From NCBI GenBank assembly GCA_016800925.1, contig JABCPU010000167.1, forward strand, positions 1 to 64,000: a stretch of 64,000 nucleotides of DNA, written 5' to 3'. A program made the translations under genes and the position numbers. How positions within the stretch are numbered: the stretch's first letter is position 1; every line of letters begins with the position of its first letter. The notes under the pieces were generated by a model. The model was not told the DNA's origin, made no database searches, and worked only from the letters and a program-made list of their open reading frames with translations. The DNA comes from Suillus spraguei. Lineage: Eukaryota > Basidiomycota > Agaricomycetes > Boletales > Suillaceae. This document shows, one piece after another, positions 46,554 to 57,730 of this stretch.

Positions 46554-48841
46554 ATGAGCCAACCACCAAGCACACCCCGAGCAGGCCCCAGTAACGTCAG
46601 TGGCGACAAATCAGACACCTCACCACTCCCAATACCACCCCTCGGACGTTCCCAATCACACCCTTCTACTGCTTCAAAGACCTCAAAGCCCATCTCTCGC
46701 ACCAGCTCCCAACCCCCGTCGAACCGTGAAGTTATACAGCTCCTTGCAGATGCCGAATCTGCTGTGCGCGACCTCCGTGCAGACGTCTCTCTCTTGAATT
46801 CACAACTATCATTCGAACAGGACCGTGCTGATAATGCGGAACTCAAAGCAAAGGAGGCAATCTTACGGTTCAAAGAGGCCAATGATGCGCGCGTAGTCTC
46901 TCAAGGCGAAATCGTACGCTTAACAGAGGAGCTCAGGTTATACAAAGACGCACTCGAACAAGCACAGAAGGAGATTTTCCGTGCGCAGGGCGTAATAAAG
47001 GACGTTGAGGACAGGAGGAGAGATGCAGAGGAGAGTGCTGCAAAGTCAAGAACTAGGTTGCGCAAAATGATGGAAGAGAAGATGATCGAAGTTGCTCGCG
47101 AGGAGGGCCGTAAACAGGGCCTCCAGGAGGGACTGGAGATGGGGAAGGATATGGGATACGTGCATGGGCGTAACAAGGGATATGCACAAGGTCGAGTAAC
47201 AGCAGATCGTGTCCTCGACCGCTATTTATCTGCCCCGAGTGATGACGAAGGTAGCGATTCGAGAGGTGACTTTCGTGAGGCGCGAGACACCCCTCGATTC
47301 AGACCAGAACCAATATCACGCACTTCCAGCGATCAATCACGTCCTCGCACGCCTACACGCCCTCGTGCACAACCTCAACCTCAACCACGGCCACAGTCAC
47401 AGCCACGTCCAACCCAGAACACATCTGCGCGTAGTACCATGTTCTCCCCTGCCCACGCGCTGCAAGACATTCCTTCAGACGGCTGGATTCCAGAAGCTGA
47501 TTCTTCTCTTATCATTCGCTTGCCACCTCCACACGAGTTCCAGCGTTTACATCGTACGCCGTCTCCCACTGCTTCGAGTCCTGGCACACCTTTGCGTTCC
47601 CTACCACAAGACCCTGTACTTATGGTACCAGAGCCTCGATCTCCTGGCGCGCCGTTATATTCGGCCCCTGCGTCGGACTCTCGTAACCAACGAACGGTAC
47701 GTCGGAGAGCTTCGGGTACAGAAAGCGTGGCCTCGACGAGGACGTCAGAACTGGAGCTGCTTAGTCCTCCTGAGCATGCTCAATCCAGTGGGCTGAGCGT
47801 CATTCCCGAGGTCACGAGTGTACGTGAGCAGAGCACCCCTAGCAACCGGAGTATGAGAGCGACTGTGGAAGAGGATGTAGACGAGGTGCGCCTTGCTCGA
47901 TAGAAGTCATATGTGGCGTGCGTGCTGATCGAGTTGCAGGGCTTCGTGCATGTTTCTATGCCGGCACCGCGTTCATCCAGGGAACAACTTCGGCCGCAGA
48001 AAGCACCCTCTGCTATATCGATAGTTAGATCGCCAGCACCAGAATCAACACGTCCGATTAGTTCATCATCATCTGGCACCGTCAACATTACGATCCAACC
48101 GCCGGTGAGTAACCTCTCTTCTCAGTTTATTGGGCACTGACAAACGCGGCACAACTCTAGTCACGCCCCGCGTCTAACATGTCGCAAGTAACACCATCTG
48201 GGCACCGCCCGTACTTCCTCAGTCCTGCAGACGCCGACCGCCCATTACCACCGCCACCTTCATCGTATTCCCCATCGCCAGCACACGTCACACCGTCGAT
48301 GGTGCCTATACCACCTACAGGTAGCACGATGTATTCAAGCTTACCTCCAAGCCAACTCCCACTTGGGTTCGTACCTACCGGTCCACCAACTCCGCGTCCA
48401 TACGCACCAAGCGGCAGCCAAGCAGCACCCAGCACCTCTTCCCAACACGGTCACCAGAAATACCGTGACATCGGCCAACATCACCAATACAGTGGATCCA
48501 CCAACCAACAATATGCCAGCAACACGATCATAATCCCTAGCAGCCCCAAAACCACACTCGACGACCCGAATGAACCAGTAGTGATCCCTCCTCCCTCTCA
48601 GAAATTTGCGCCTGAATCGGATGAGGACTCTAGTGATACTAGTAGTGATGCGGGGTTGCGGACGCCGAGAAGGAAGTATAGGGCTGCAGGGAGTGCAGCG
48701 AGTTTGTATACTGCTACTGCTCCTGGCAGTGGGACGAGGTATTCTGCGGGGGTGGCCTTGAGTGGGAGTGCTGGTGGGACGCCGAGGGCGGGTTGTATGG
48801 GAGGAGTGGGAGTGTGGTTAGTGGTGGGGAGGGGTATGTAA
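46554..48841 (+). CDS. Coiled-coil, Pro/Ser-rich protein
   Basis: Three exons: 46554-47885, 47940-48104 and 48161-48841; the joins VDE/GFVHVSMP and QPP/SRPASNM are in frame. Residues 60-210 form a long coiled coil (LRADVSLLNSQLSFEQDRAD, GEIVRLTEELRLYKDALEQ, KMMEEKMIEVAREEGRKQG), continuing into LQEGLEMGKDMGYVHGRNKG and a short Gly-spaced repeat. The remaining 550 residues are disordered, rich in Pro, Ser, Thr and Arg with many SP/TP sites, fitting a phosphorylated scaffold. Near 48780 the frame ends early (GRGM stop at 48841), while another frame continues into tandem EGYVSRSG repeats to 49005. A one-base indel would join them. Function unknown; likely a cytoskeletal or septal scaffold (guess). 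Confidence 0.7.
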
Positions 48842-48951
48842 GGAGTGGAGGAGGGGAGGGGTATGTGAGTAGGAGTGGAGAGGGGTATGTGAGTAGGAGT
48901 GGAGAGGGGTATGCGAGTAGGGGTGGAGAGGGGTACGCGAGTATGAGTGCT
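48832..48951 (+). repeat. 24-bp tandem repeat encoding EGYVSRSG
   Basis: Four to five units of GAGGGGTATGTGAGTAGGAG plus TGGA. The open frame across the repeats runs from about 48740 to 49005 (MGYVGEQGSVRG end). It is not the frame of the upstream exon, which stops at 48841. Confidence 0.85.
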
Positions 48952-49005
48952 GGTGGGTTCGGGAGGATGGGATACGTTGGTGAGCAGGGAAGTGTGAGGG
49001 GCTGA

Positions 49006-49764
49006 TATTCGAGTTCGTGATTTGTCATGATTTACTTTAGTACGATAAAGGTGCTGGCACCTTTTTATGGTTTGGTATGACATTCGCTATGGATACTGCA
49101 TGCTATTAGGTACCGCTTTGGAGAAGTTTTAAATTTAGTATGTACTGGTTATTGTTATTTGACGCAAATTACTTGCTATACAAGTATCAAATGGTACTTA
49201 CACGCTTGAGGGTTGTTTGTAGCTATTTGTAGAGTCTACCGCGCAGCTGATTAGACACCGCACTGCGATTCTCACGGATTTGAAATTTGTTTGTGCAATA
49301 TTTGGCGAGGTCGCAATATCCTTCGCGCTCATTCAACTATGTAGTAGAGCATATCTAATCAAGAAGGAATGACTGTCCTCCTATTTGGTCTGACAGTACT
49401 AGGGAAAACTATAACATAGTTTGCGCGAAGGAATATTCGCCATTTCTGCGGGTAGTCTACCCAAGGCCCACAAGCGAGTATTTTCACAGTTGGAACTTTA
49501 ACATAACTATCTATTGCATCAAAGATGGCAGTGCGTCAAGGGTCCGCATTCGTCTAGTTGACACGTCTCTGGTAAGCAGTTTGACAAATGCATCTGATGT
49601 GTGGCATCGGCAGTCCTTTCTATAAGGGCACTGACTCGTACATGATACAGTTGGAGTGTACATTGGTACGATTAACTACATGGCCTTTCCGCTTTGATCG
49701 GCCGCTCCCTATCATATATGTGATTGCCTGTTAATCCTGATTTAAAAATTTCTGAACTCTACAC
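49006..49764. other. Intergenic; monooxygenase promoter copy 1
   Basis: No gene. 49550-49740 is duplicated upstream of copy 2 (52705-52960). Confidence 0.5.
49550..49764 (+). promoter_or_regulatory. Duplicated upstream region, monooxygenase copy 1
   Basis: Shares GACAAATGCATCTGA, GGCAGTCCTTTCT, AAGGGCACTGACTC, TACACATTGGTA and TGGCCTTTCCGC with the region 5' of copy 2, in the same order and spacing. A TATA-like CATATATG lies about 50 bases before the ATG. Copy 3 keeps only the last part. Shared elements between copies 1 and 2 predict shared regulation (inference). Confidence 0.7.
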
Positions 49765-51997
49765 ATGAATTTTACTCGTCCTCCCGTGCTAGTCGTAAGT
49801 GAGCTTATATTGATGCACGGTTGCGCCTCAGTTTAATCCCTCCTTTCTTAGGTGGGCGCTGGGCCGGCAGGTCTGGTAGCAGCGTTGACACTCCTTCAGA
49901 ACGACATCCCAGTTCGCATCATCGATAAGGACCCCAATCCTCGCATCGGACAGCGTGGTCCTGGAATCTGGGTTGGTCATCACACCACTTCTCTCGTGCC
50001 CTGTAGTCCTATCTAACGCACGATTTAGTCACGTTCCTTGGAACTCTTCAACTTCCTGAACGTCCCAGAGGTCAACGATCTGGGTAAACCTGCACCTGCA
50101 ATCCGTTCCTACAAGCCTGGGACGTTGGAATATGTGACAGAATCTTTGTTGGTCTCGCATGTGGACCCAACTCCTGCAATCCCATTTGTACGTACTATTC
50201 AGAACCGTCGTCCCTCAAGCAGCCATCCTGATGTTTTTTTTGGTTGTATTGTAGGCAGGTGCGAAGCTACTAGGTCAACAGCTCCTAGATGTGATTTTGC
50301 GACGCCACCTAGAGAGATTCTCGTGCTCTGTCGAGATGGGCACCGAACTGATTTCGGTCAAGCAGTCCGACGAAGGTGTCACGGCTGTTCTAGCAAAGAA
50401 TGGCACATTGGAAACTTTCGATACCAAGTGGGTGATTGGTGCTGACGGTGCTAAAGGTGAGATGTGATGAAATTCAAATGCTGAAGGATGGGTCTGAGTT
50501 ATGGTTTGCAGGGGTCACGCGCAAACAACTCGGGCTCACATTCTTGGGTGAGACTAGAAACGATATTCAAGTGGTCATAGGAGATATTCGTTTAAAGGCC
50601 GCTGGTCTTGATAGAGCGGTGCGTCAGATTTCTACTGCATCAACGAAGGAGCCTGATACTCTGTTGAAAGTATTGGCACCGATTTGGACACTTTAAACGA
50701 GGGTATGTCCAACCTCTACTCTTGAGACTCGGGGATATGTATATTGACGCTAGGCAGCGCTTCATTGCGTCCAACAGATGAAATTGGCGAGGATGGCTGG
50801 CATTTTTCCATCTCTGATAATGATCTAGACCTGACAAAGGTTGCTGAGAGCGAGGAGAAGATCTTTGAGATCATCACATCGTCCATACCTACTGAAATTA
50901 CGTTCAACAAGCTCGTCTGGGTGAGCGAGTGGAGGTGTGTCTTATTCTTTTTTGCAGTGATGCGTTTCCATCAATTCACTTTAGGCCCAATATCCGCATG
51001 GTAAACAAGTTCAGCGAGGGCCGAGGATTTGTTGTGGGTGGTATGCTGTTTTATTTATGAATGATGCAACTGTGCTAATGAAAGTCTACATAGATGCCGC
51101 TCAGTATGTCTATCTTTGAGCACTTTCTTGCCAAACTGATTCTGAGTTGTTTCCAGTGTCCACAGTCCAACCGGTGGTCAGGTGTGTGTGCTCTGATCAA
51201 ATGCTGGTACCTACTCATTTATCTATGAACAGGGACTCAATTCAGGTATACAAGACGCCGTATGTCTTGCAAATGCACCATGTATAACATTACTTACTGT
51301 ACACAAGTTCAATCTAGGTTGGAAGCTTGCACTCGTCGAAAAAGGACTCGCCAACAAGTCTCTTCTTGAGACGTATAATTCTGAGCGTCTGCCTGTCATC
51401 TCCGAGATGCTTGAGAGGACCACCACGATTCTCAACCAAACATTAGAGACAAACAAATTGTTCACCGCCCCACGAGCGCCCATTCTTTCTATGCTGGGTA
51501 TCAACTGCCGATTCAGCAGTATCGTTCTGGACGAGTTTGCAATTCCAGGGAAACCTATCAATGCGTACGGGGTGCTTGACGAAGGAAATTTGGAGGCTGG
51601 AGACAGGGCGCCTGATGCACCAAATATGTTGCAGGTAGGAAGTGGAAAGTCTGACATGAAGACACTTTTTGGTCTTTACAGACCATGGTATCACACTGTG
51701 CTTGTGTTCGCTCCAAGTCATGCGGATGCTACCCCGATCTTGAGTGCGCTGGAGGCATACGACACAAGCGTTGTGCGATCAGCAGTCGTTCTGCCTTCAT
51801 CTGCATCAGTAATGTCTGTCGCATCCCCTGCTAACTTTGTTCTTGTCGATCAAGAGAGCCATGCTTATTCGGCCTACCTTGTGGAAGCTAGCCACACGAA
51901 GGTGTTTGTGATACGGCCGGACGGAGTGGTTGGGGCGATCGTACATGGTACAGAAGGCGTGGAGAAATATTTCTCCAAAATATTTTTGGATGCGTAG
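49765..51997 (+). CDS. FAD-dependent aromatic monooxygenase, copy 1
   Basis: Flavoprotein hydroxylase of the phenol / pentachlorophenol monooxygenase type (adds OH to an aromatic ring using NAD(P)H and oxygen). Motifs: MNFTRPPVLV then VGAGPAGLVAALTLLQ (ADP-binding GxGxxG); RIGQRGPGIW; TKWVIGADGAKG (DG motif); RGFVVGDAAHVHSPTGGQGL (GD motif); and LNSGIQDAFNLGWKLALV. The C-terminus is a thioredoxin-like domain (AGDRAPDAPNML; TLFGLYRPWYHTVLVFAPS). About 11 introns of 50-70 nt all restore frame; DAAH is built across a 10-nt exon at 51094-51103. About 550 residues, apparently intact. First of three tandem copies; substrate unknown. Confidence 0.9.
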
Positions 51998-52979
51998 TGG
52001 CCCGAATTTTCGTTGTTGACTTACCAATTGTATTAGCACCTATATATCTTATCTGTGACTGAAAATGAAAGCAATATGATATTGAACTACATTACGCACA
52101 TTTGGTATCGTTTCGTCCTAAGCAGTATGTGGAGAGCAATCGACATATTTTGGAGATCGACCACGCAGCACACAACATCTGGCACATGATGATTTGGTCA
52201 TGGCTTTAGGCCTTCACTAGGACCTGGAAAGCTACGTTTATTTCTCAGTTCGTTGTTCGTAGCAATATGTACGAATAACGGTGACAACGCCGCCGCGTCA
52301 CGCATATGACCATTGGCATAGCGAAAATATGGCTACTAGTACATAGTAGTCCTCGTTGCACATTACTAGGGTTTGTCATTGCCGACTTTCACCTTGTTCT
52401 GTTGCATTTTCTCCCTTACTAGTAATGCTTGAATTAATGCATGTGACGTGGCAAGGGTGTGACCGTGTGTGTGTACTCCAATTGCATCTTTCGCTTCTTG
52501 CCCCTGTCTTAGCATTCATACTTTCTATTTCTCTGGGATTACACGAGACAATGTTGTACTTATATGACATTCTGAAATTTTCATGGTTTCTCTGACGGGC
52601 GAAGAGTACATACTACTATGTTTGGAAGATACAATGATCACGTGGTTAGTTTACTTAATCATATAACTTGCCTACTAGAGACTCTGTTGTATCACAGTTA
52701 TGGTGGTGCGTCCGCAGCCGTTTAGTCGACACATAGCCTCTAGTAAGCATTTTAACAAATGCATCTGACGCGGACGTGTGGCATGGGCAGTCCTTTCTGT
52801 AGTAAGGGCACTGACTCATACTGTACAAGACGCAGTGGCCGCGGTCACGGTTGAAGTACACATTGGTAGTATTTGGTACGGTTACCTGCGTGGCCTTTCC
52901 GCCTTCATCGGCCATCCCTTATATATGGTATAGACGCGACCGCCTGATATTCTGATCCAAAAATCTCTAAACTCTACGC
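51998..52979. other. Intergenic between monooxygenase copies 1 and 2
   Basis: No gene is recognised. The second half (52705-52979) repeats the upstream region of copy 1; the first half is unique and AT-rich. Confidence 0.5.
52705..52979 (+). promoter_or_regulatory. Duplicated upstream region, monooxygenase copy 2
   Basis: Counterpart of 49550-49764, with small insertions (for example CGCAGTGGCCGCGGTCACGG). The TATA-like TATATATGG at about 52920 is stronger than in copy 1. It is retained although the downstream copy is dead. Confidence 0.7.
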
Positions 52980-55217
52980 ATGAATTTTACTCGTCCTCCT
53001 GTGCTAGTCGTAAGTGAGCTCATATGAGGGAAGGTTGCAGCTCGGCTCAATTCCTCTTTCTTAGGTGGGCGCTGGGCCAGCAGGTCTAGTAGTAGCGTTG
53101 ACACTCCTTCAGAACAGCGTCCCAGTTCGCATAATTAATAAGGACCTCAATCCTCGCATCGGACAGCGTGGTCCCGGAATTAAGGTTGTTCATGACACCA
53201 CTTCTCTGATGCTCTGTAGTCCTATTTTAATACATGATCTAGGCACGTTCCTTCGAACTCTTCAACTTCCCAGACGTCCCAGAAGTCAACGATCTGGGTA
53301 AACCTGTACCGGTAATCCGTTTATACAAGCCTGGGACGTTGGAATGTATGGCAGAATCTTTGATAGCCCCGCATACGGAACCTACTCCTGCGATCCCATT
53401 TGTACGTACTATGCAGAACTGTCGTTTCTCAAGCAGTCATGCTGATGATGTTTTTTGTCGTATTGCAGCAAAGTGCAAAGATGCTGGGTCAACAACTCCT
53501 AGATGTGATTTTGCGACGCCACCTAGATAAATTTTCGTGCTTTGTCGAGATGGGCACCGAACTGCGTTCGGTTGAGCAGTCCGACGAAGGTATCATGGCT
53601 GTTCTAGCAAGGAACGGCACATTGGAAACTTTCGATACCAAGTGGGTGGTTGGTGCTGACGGTGCTAAAGGTGAAATGCGATCAAATTCAAATGCAGAAG
53701 GATGGGTCTAAGTTATGATTTGCGGGGGTCACGCGCAAACAACTCGGGCTTACATTCTTGGGTGAGACTAGAGACGATGTCCGACTGGTCATGGGAGATA
53801 TTCGTTTAAAGGGCGTTGGTCTTGATAGAGTAGTGCGTCCTATTTCTGCTCAATCCATGAAGGAGGGCTACTGATACCGTCTTGAAAGTATTGGCATCAA
53901 TTTGGAAGCTTCAAACGAGGGAGGGTATGTTCAACCTCTGCTCTCAACTCGGGAATGTATATATTGACACTAGACAGCATTTAATTGCGTCCAACAGACG
54001 AAGTTGGCGAGGATGGCTGGCAATTTGTCATCTTTGATACTGATCTAGACCTGACCAAGGTTGCTCAGAGCGAGGAGATGATCTTCGAGATTATCGCATC
54101 ATTTGTACCTACCGAAATTACGTTTAATAAGCTTGTCTGAGTGAGCGAGTGGAAGTGTGTTTTATTTTGTTGCATCGATGTGTTTTCAATTTTCATCGAC
54201 TCATTTTAGGGTCAATATCCGCATAGTAAACAAGCTCAGCGAAGGCCGAGGATTTGTTGTGGGTGGTACGTTGTTCTATTTATGGATGATGCGCCTGTGC
54301 TGATAGAAGTCTACACAGATGCTGCTCAGTATGTCTATCTTTGAGTGCACGATTGTCAAACTGACTCTGACCTATTTACAGTGTCCATAGTCCAATCGGT
54401 GGTCAGGTGCGTGCGCTCTGATCAAATGCCGATACTTGCTCATTTATCTATGGACAGGGACTTAATTCAGCTGTACAAGACGCTGTATGTCTCGCAAATC
54501 CACCATGTATAACACAACTAGCTATACACCAGTTCAATCTGGGTTGGAAGCTTGCACTGGTCGAAAAAGGACTTGCCGACCACTCTCTTCTTGAGACATA
54601 ATTCTGAGCGTCTGCCTGTCATCTCCGAGATGCTTGAGATGACCACCACGATTCTCAACCAGTCATTAGAGGCAAACCACTTCGCCGTCCCACAAAGGCC
54701 CATTCTTTCCATGCTGGGTATCAACTGCCGATTCAGCAACATCGTTCTGGACGAGTTTGCAATTCCAGGGAAGCCTATCAATGCGTACGGGGTGCTTGAC
54801 GAAAAGGATTTGGAGGCTGGAGACAGGGCACCTGACGCACCAAATATGTTGCACGCGGGACGCGGAGAGTCTCAAGTAAAGACACTTTTTGGTCTTTACA
54901 GACCATGGTATCACACTGTGCTTGTGTTCGCTCCGAGTCATGGAGATGCTACCCCGATCTTGGGTGCACTGGAGGCATACGATACAAGCGTCGTGCGATC
55001 AGCAGTCGTTTTGCCTTCTTCTGCATCAGTGACGCCTGTCACATCCCCTGCTGACTTCGTTCTTGTCGATCAGGAGGGCCACGCGTATTCGGCTTACCTC
55101 ATGGAAGCTGGCCAGATGAAGGTGTTTGTGATACGGTTGGACGGAGTGGTTGGGGCGATTGTACATGGTGCAGAAGGCGTAAAGAAATATTTCTCCAAAA
55201 TATTTTTGGATGCATAG
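52980..55217 (+). pseudogene. FAD monooxygenase, copy 2, disabled
   Basis: Aligns along its whole length with copies 1 and 3 and keeps their exon layout, but carries several independent lesions. The acceptor before GVTRKQLG changed from TTTGCAGGGG to TTTGCGGGGG (about 53722). The exon after the QFGSFKRG region has ATTTAATTG, giving TAA (about 53984). CTTGTCTGAGTG has TGA where copies 1 and 3 have TGG for Trp (about 54136). GAGACATAATTC has lost two bases relative to GAGACGTATAATTC (about 54598), shifting the frame. GPGIW became GPGIK. The C-terminal half still has a long open frame (54552-55217), so decay is recent. The 10-nt exon (54319-54328) is preserved. Confidence 0.9.
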
Positions 55218-56345
55218 TGGGCCCGAATCTTCGTTCTTGACTTACGACTTTTACCAGGAGTTCGTAACTGAAAAATACGACAAAGAACTAGCACATTTGG
55301 TGCGGGCCCCACAAACGACAACGTAGCATTTTATCCATAGTTACAGGTTCAATGGCATCCAAGAAGTGAGGATTTTAGCTGCATCAGGTGCATACACTGA
55401 GTCGACGAAGTCACCAAACAGTGATCTATGCGTCTGTGTTCAGATAAGTTATATGGTATTGTGGTGGAGTGGCTGCTGGACACGAGAAAAAATGATATTT
55501 ATGCGATTGCGGCCATCCTGGATAAATAGCGTTCGAGCACCTAGATGTAGAAAATTGCTACTGGCCATCAGCAAAAGCCTAGGTCCCCATTGCATGGCGC
55601 CACACAACGACAAATGATATTTATGCGGCAATCTAGGACAGACAACTTGCATGAGGGACGGGAAGTAGAAACTGCAATTGAGTGTTAAGCATCTATATAA
55701 GCAAGCGTGGTGGACCAGCGCAAAAGCTCATAATACACACGCCTCTACAGCTTAGAATCCCTCGACCGTGCTCAACTGTCGAGTTGCACGCAAGTCTCGG
55801 ACACGTTCTGCGAAGTAATACCAACCCAGGTGTTACAGTGAACCCGTTGTTGGAATCCGAAGGATCCGAGAGGGAAGAGACCGAAGGATCCGAGATAGGT
55901 ACGAGCGGGAAGAGATAAGAAGAGTGGTCCGAGCGCAAGGCCAGAACGGCCAATAGCGTGTGCCAGCGTGACGTGCAATATGCCGTTTGATTAGTGTTAT
56001 TTTCGTTGCTATTCCACTCACCTTATAGTAGGCGCTCAAGCGCAAAAGCATCTCAGTTCTTTTCAAGAGACTGAGATTTACCTTGTCATCTAGCGAGCGC
56101 GTTCCTCCCTACCTTCGTCTAATTCCCAGACCCGTAAACAAACACATAGTGTACTCGTACTGTAAAATGTCTACTTATATATATCTGCTAACGGTAAACC
56201 TATGCTGCCGACGCCCAGTAATATCGCGTTATCATTCACGAAGGTTCCCGACAAATATCGAGCTCGTACCTCGAGCCCTGATATTCCAACATCAACACCA
56301 TCAACTTGCGGTAACATGTCACAGCTTATTCCAGGTACCATACCC
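55218..56345. other. Intergenic between copies 2 and 3, first part
   Basis: No gene. 55848-55905 contains a short direct repeat of CGAAGGATCCGAGA. Otherwise nothing recognised. Confidence 0.45.
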
Positions 56346-56560
56346 CTTCGAGTTCTAAAAGATCATGGTGGGGGCGTAAATGTATTCGCAGTTCCCTGAT
56401 AAGAGACGGATAGTTACGGGTTCAAAGAAGACATTCCGTCTGTGGAACTTGAGGACAGGGTGTTGTGTTGAAGAAGATGGAGGGCCATCGTTAGGAGATG
56501 CAGGCACTGGCGGTATCACGAGATGGTCGAATAAAGGCAAGCAGTGAATAAGAGAGGTCA
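56346..56560 (+). pseudogene. WD40-repeat fragment
   Basis: Reads RVLKDHGGGVNVFAV, then after a one-base shift FPDKRRIVTGSKKTFRLWNL and RTGCCVE. This is one canonical WD40 blade (GH-dipeptide region DHGGGV, then PDGRRIVSGS-like, then the WD-like LWNL). No other blade or NACHT domain is found nearby. It is likely a shard of a mushroom WD40/NACHT (HET-E-like) gene. Confidence 0.6.
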
Positions 56561-57730
56561 GCCTCCGAAGCGCCGCAAACTTTATTTGAAACACTGGCAA
56601 AGATTCGAGAAAATCTCCATTACCATATTCGTCAGAAGGTCGTGGCTAATGGAAAGCAAATTTGTCGAGGTCGTGAGCACATGCTAGTGCGCATTTGACA
56701 ATGTTGATTGGTCTAGCCAATTTTGCGGGCACCATTGCACATAGTAGTGACATCACCAACAGTCCATATGGTAAGCTAGTGTGATAGCTTTAACATATCC
56801 GTCATGGTGGCCAGGTAGCAACGGCTTAGCAACAGCTCAAACTTTCTATCATGATGGATCTGGATCTGTTGAATTGTGTGCAAGGATGGCGAGCCTTTAT
56901 GATACAAGATATGATATGCGAGTCATATTGGGCAATGTGCATAGCATATCATAGTATATCATGCTGATATGGTATGACCATATACTTCCACTCCCTGAGT
57001 TGGTCTGCTCAGTGAATATTGGAGTTTTATGCTTGTCATATCTGAGCTACCAAATCGTGAGACCAGAGACCTAATCAGTTTTTGGACTTTTGCTAGTGAG
57101 TGTTGAGTCCACTAGTGTGGGTACTAGCGCCACTGCTGACATTCCAAACTTGACCGGTCATCATAATTCTTCTGTTCGTATTTATCGGAGCACCATAATA
57201 GGCTTGCTTAGTAATTAGTCTTTGATTCCAATTTGTGTTCATTGAGGATTGTACCCTATGTAGGACAGTACTTTCTAATCTACTGGACCCCCGGTGTCCG
57301 AAATCGCGAATGCCCTGATGTGAGGCATACCCCCATCAGTCCGCCGTTCCCGCCGGCCGAGCACTGTCAATTGTAGTGAGTTTCGTCTTCTTTGATACGG
57401 TGCTGCCATTGATCTGTCCTTGTTGAGGCAATAGATATGTTCAAGCTACTCAAGCTTGTGTAGCACATGTATTATGTCGTGGAAAGCCACCGCCGAAGTA
57501 TACATTGCATATAATGGCATGAATTTGCCGATTTGAAATAACCAGAACCATTGAAGGACACATGTATATATGATCATTAGCCTAATGATCTGAGCCTAAC
57601 ATTTGTCGCAGCACTGATCGCAGCACTCCACAGCACGCTGCCTTCGCTTTGATCGGAGTGCCACCCTCTATATGGTATAAGACCTCGCGACTATCTGTTA
57701 TTCTTATCCAAAAACCTCTGAGTTCCACAC
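56561..57730. other. Intergenic, includes dispersed repeat copy 2
   Basis: No gene. 56905-56985 holds overlapping inverted motifs (GATATGC, GCATATCATAG, ATATCATGC) that could form hairpins. 57248-57345 is the second copy of the repeat at 30468. A TATA-like TATATGGTATAAG at about 57670 precedes copy 3. Confidence 0.5.
57248..57345 (+). repeat. Dispersed repeat, copy 2
   Basis: Same-orientation match to 30468-30575; the strongest block is CGCGAATGCCCTGATGTGAG. Confidence 0.7.
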
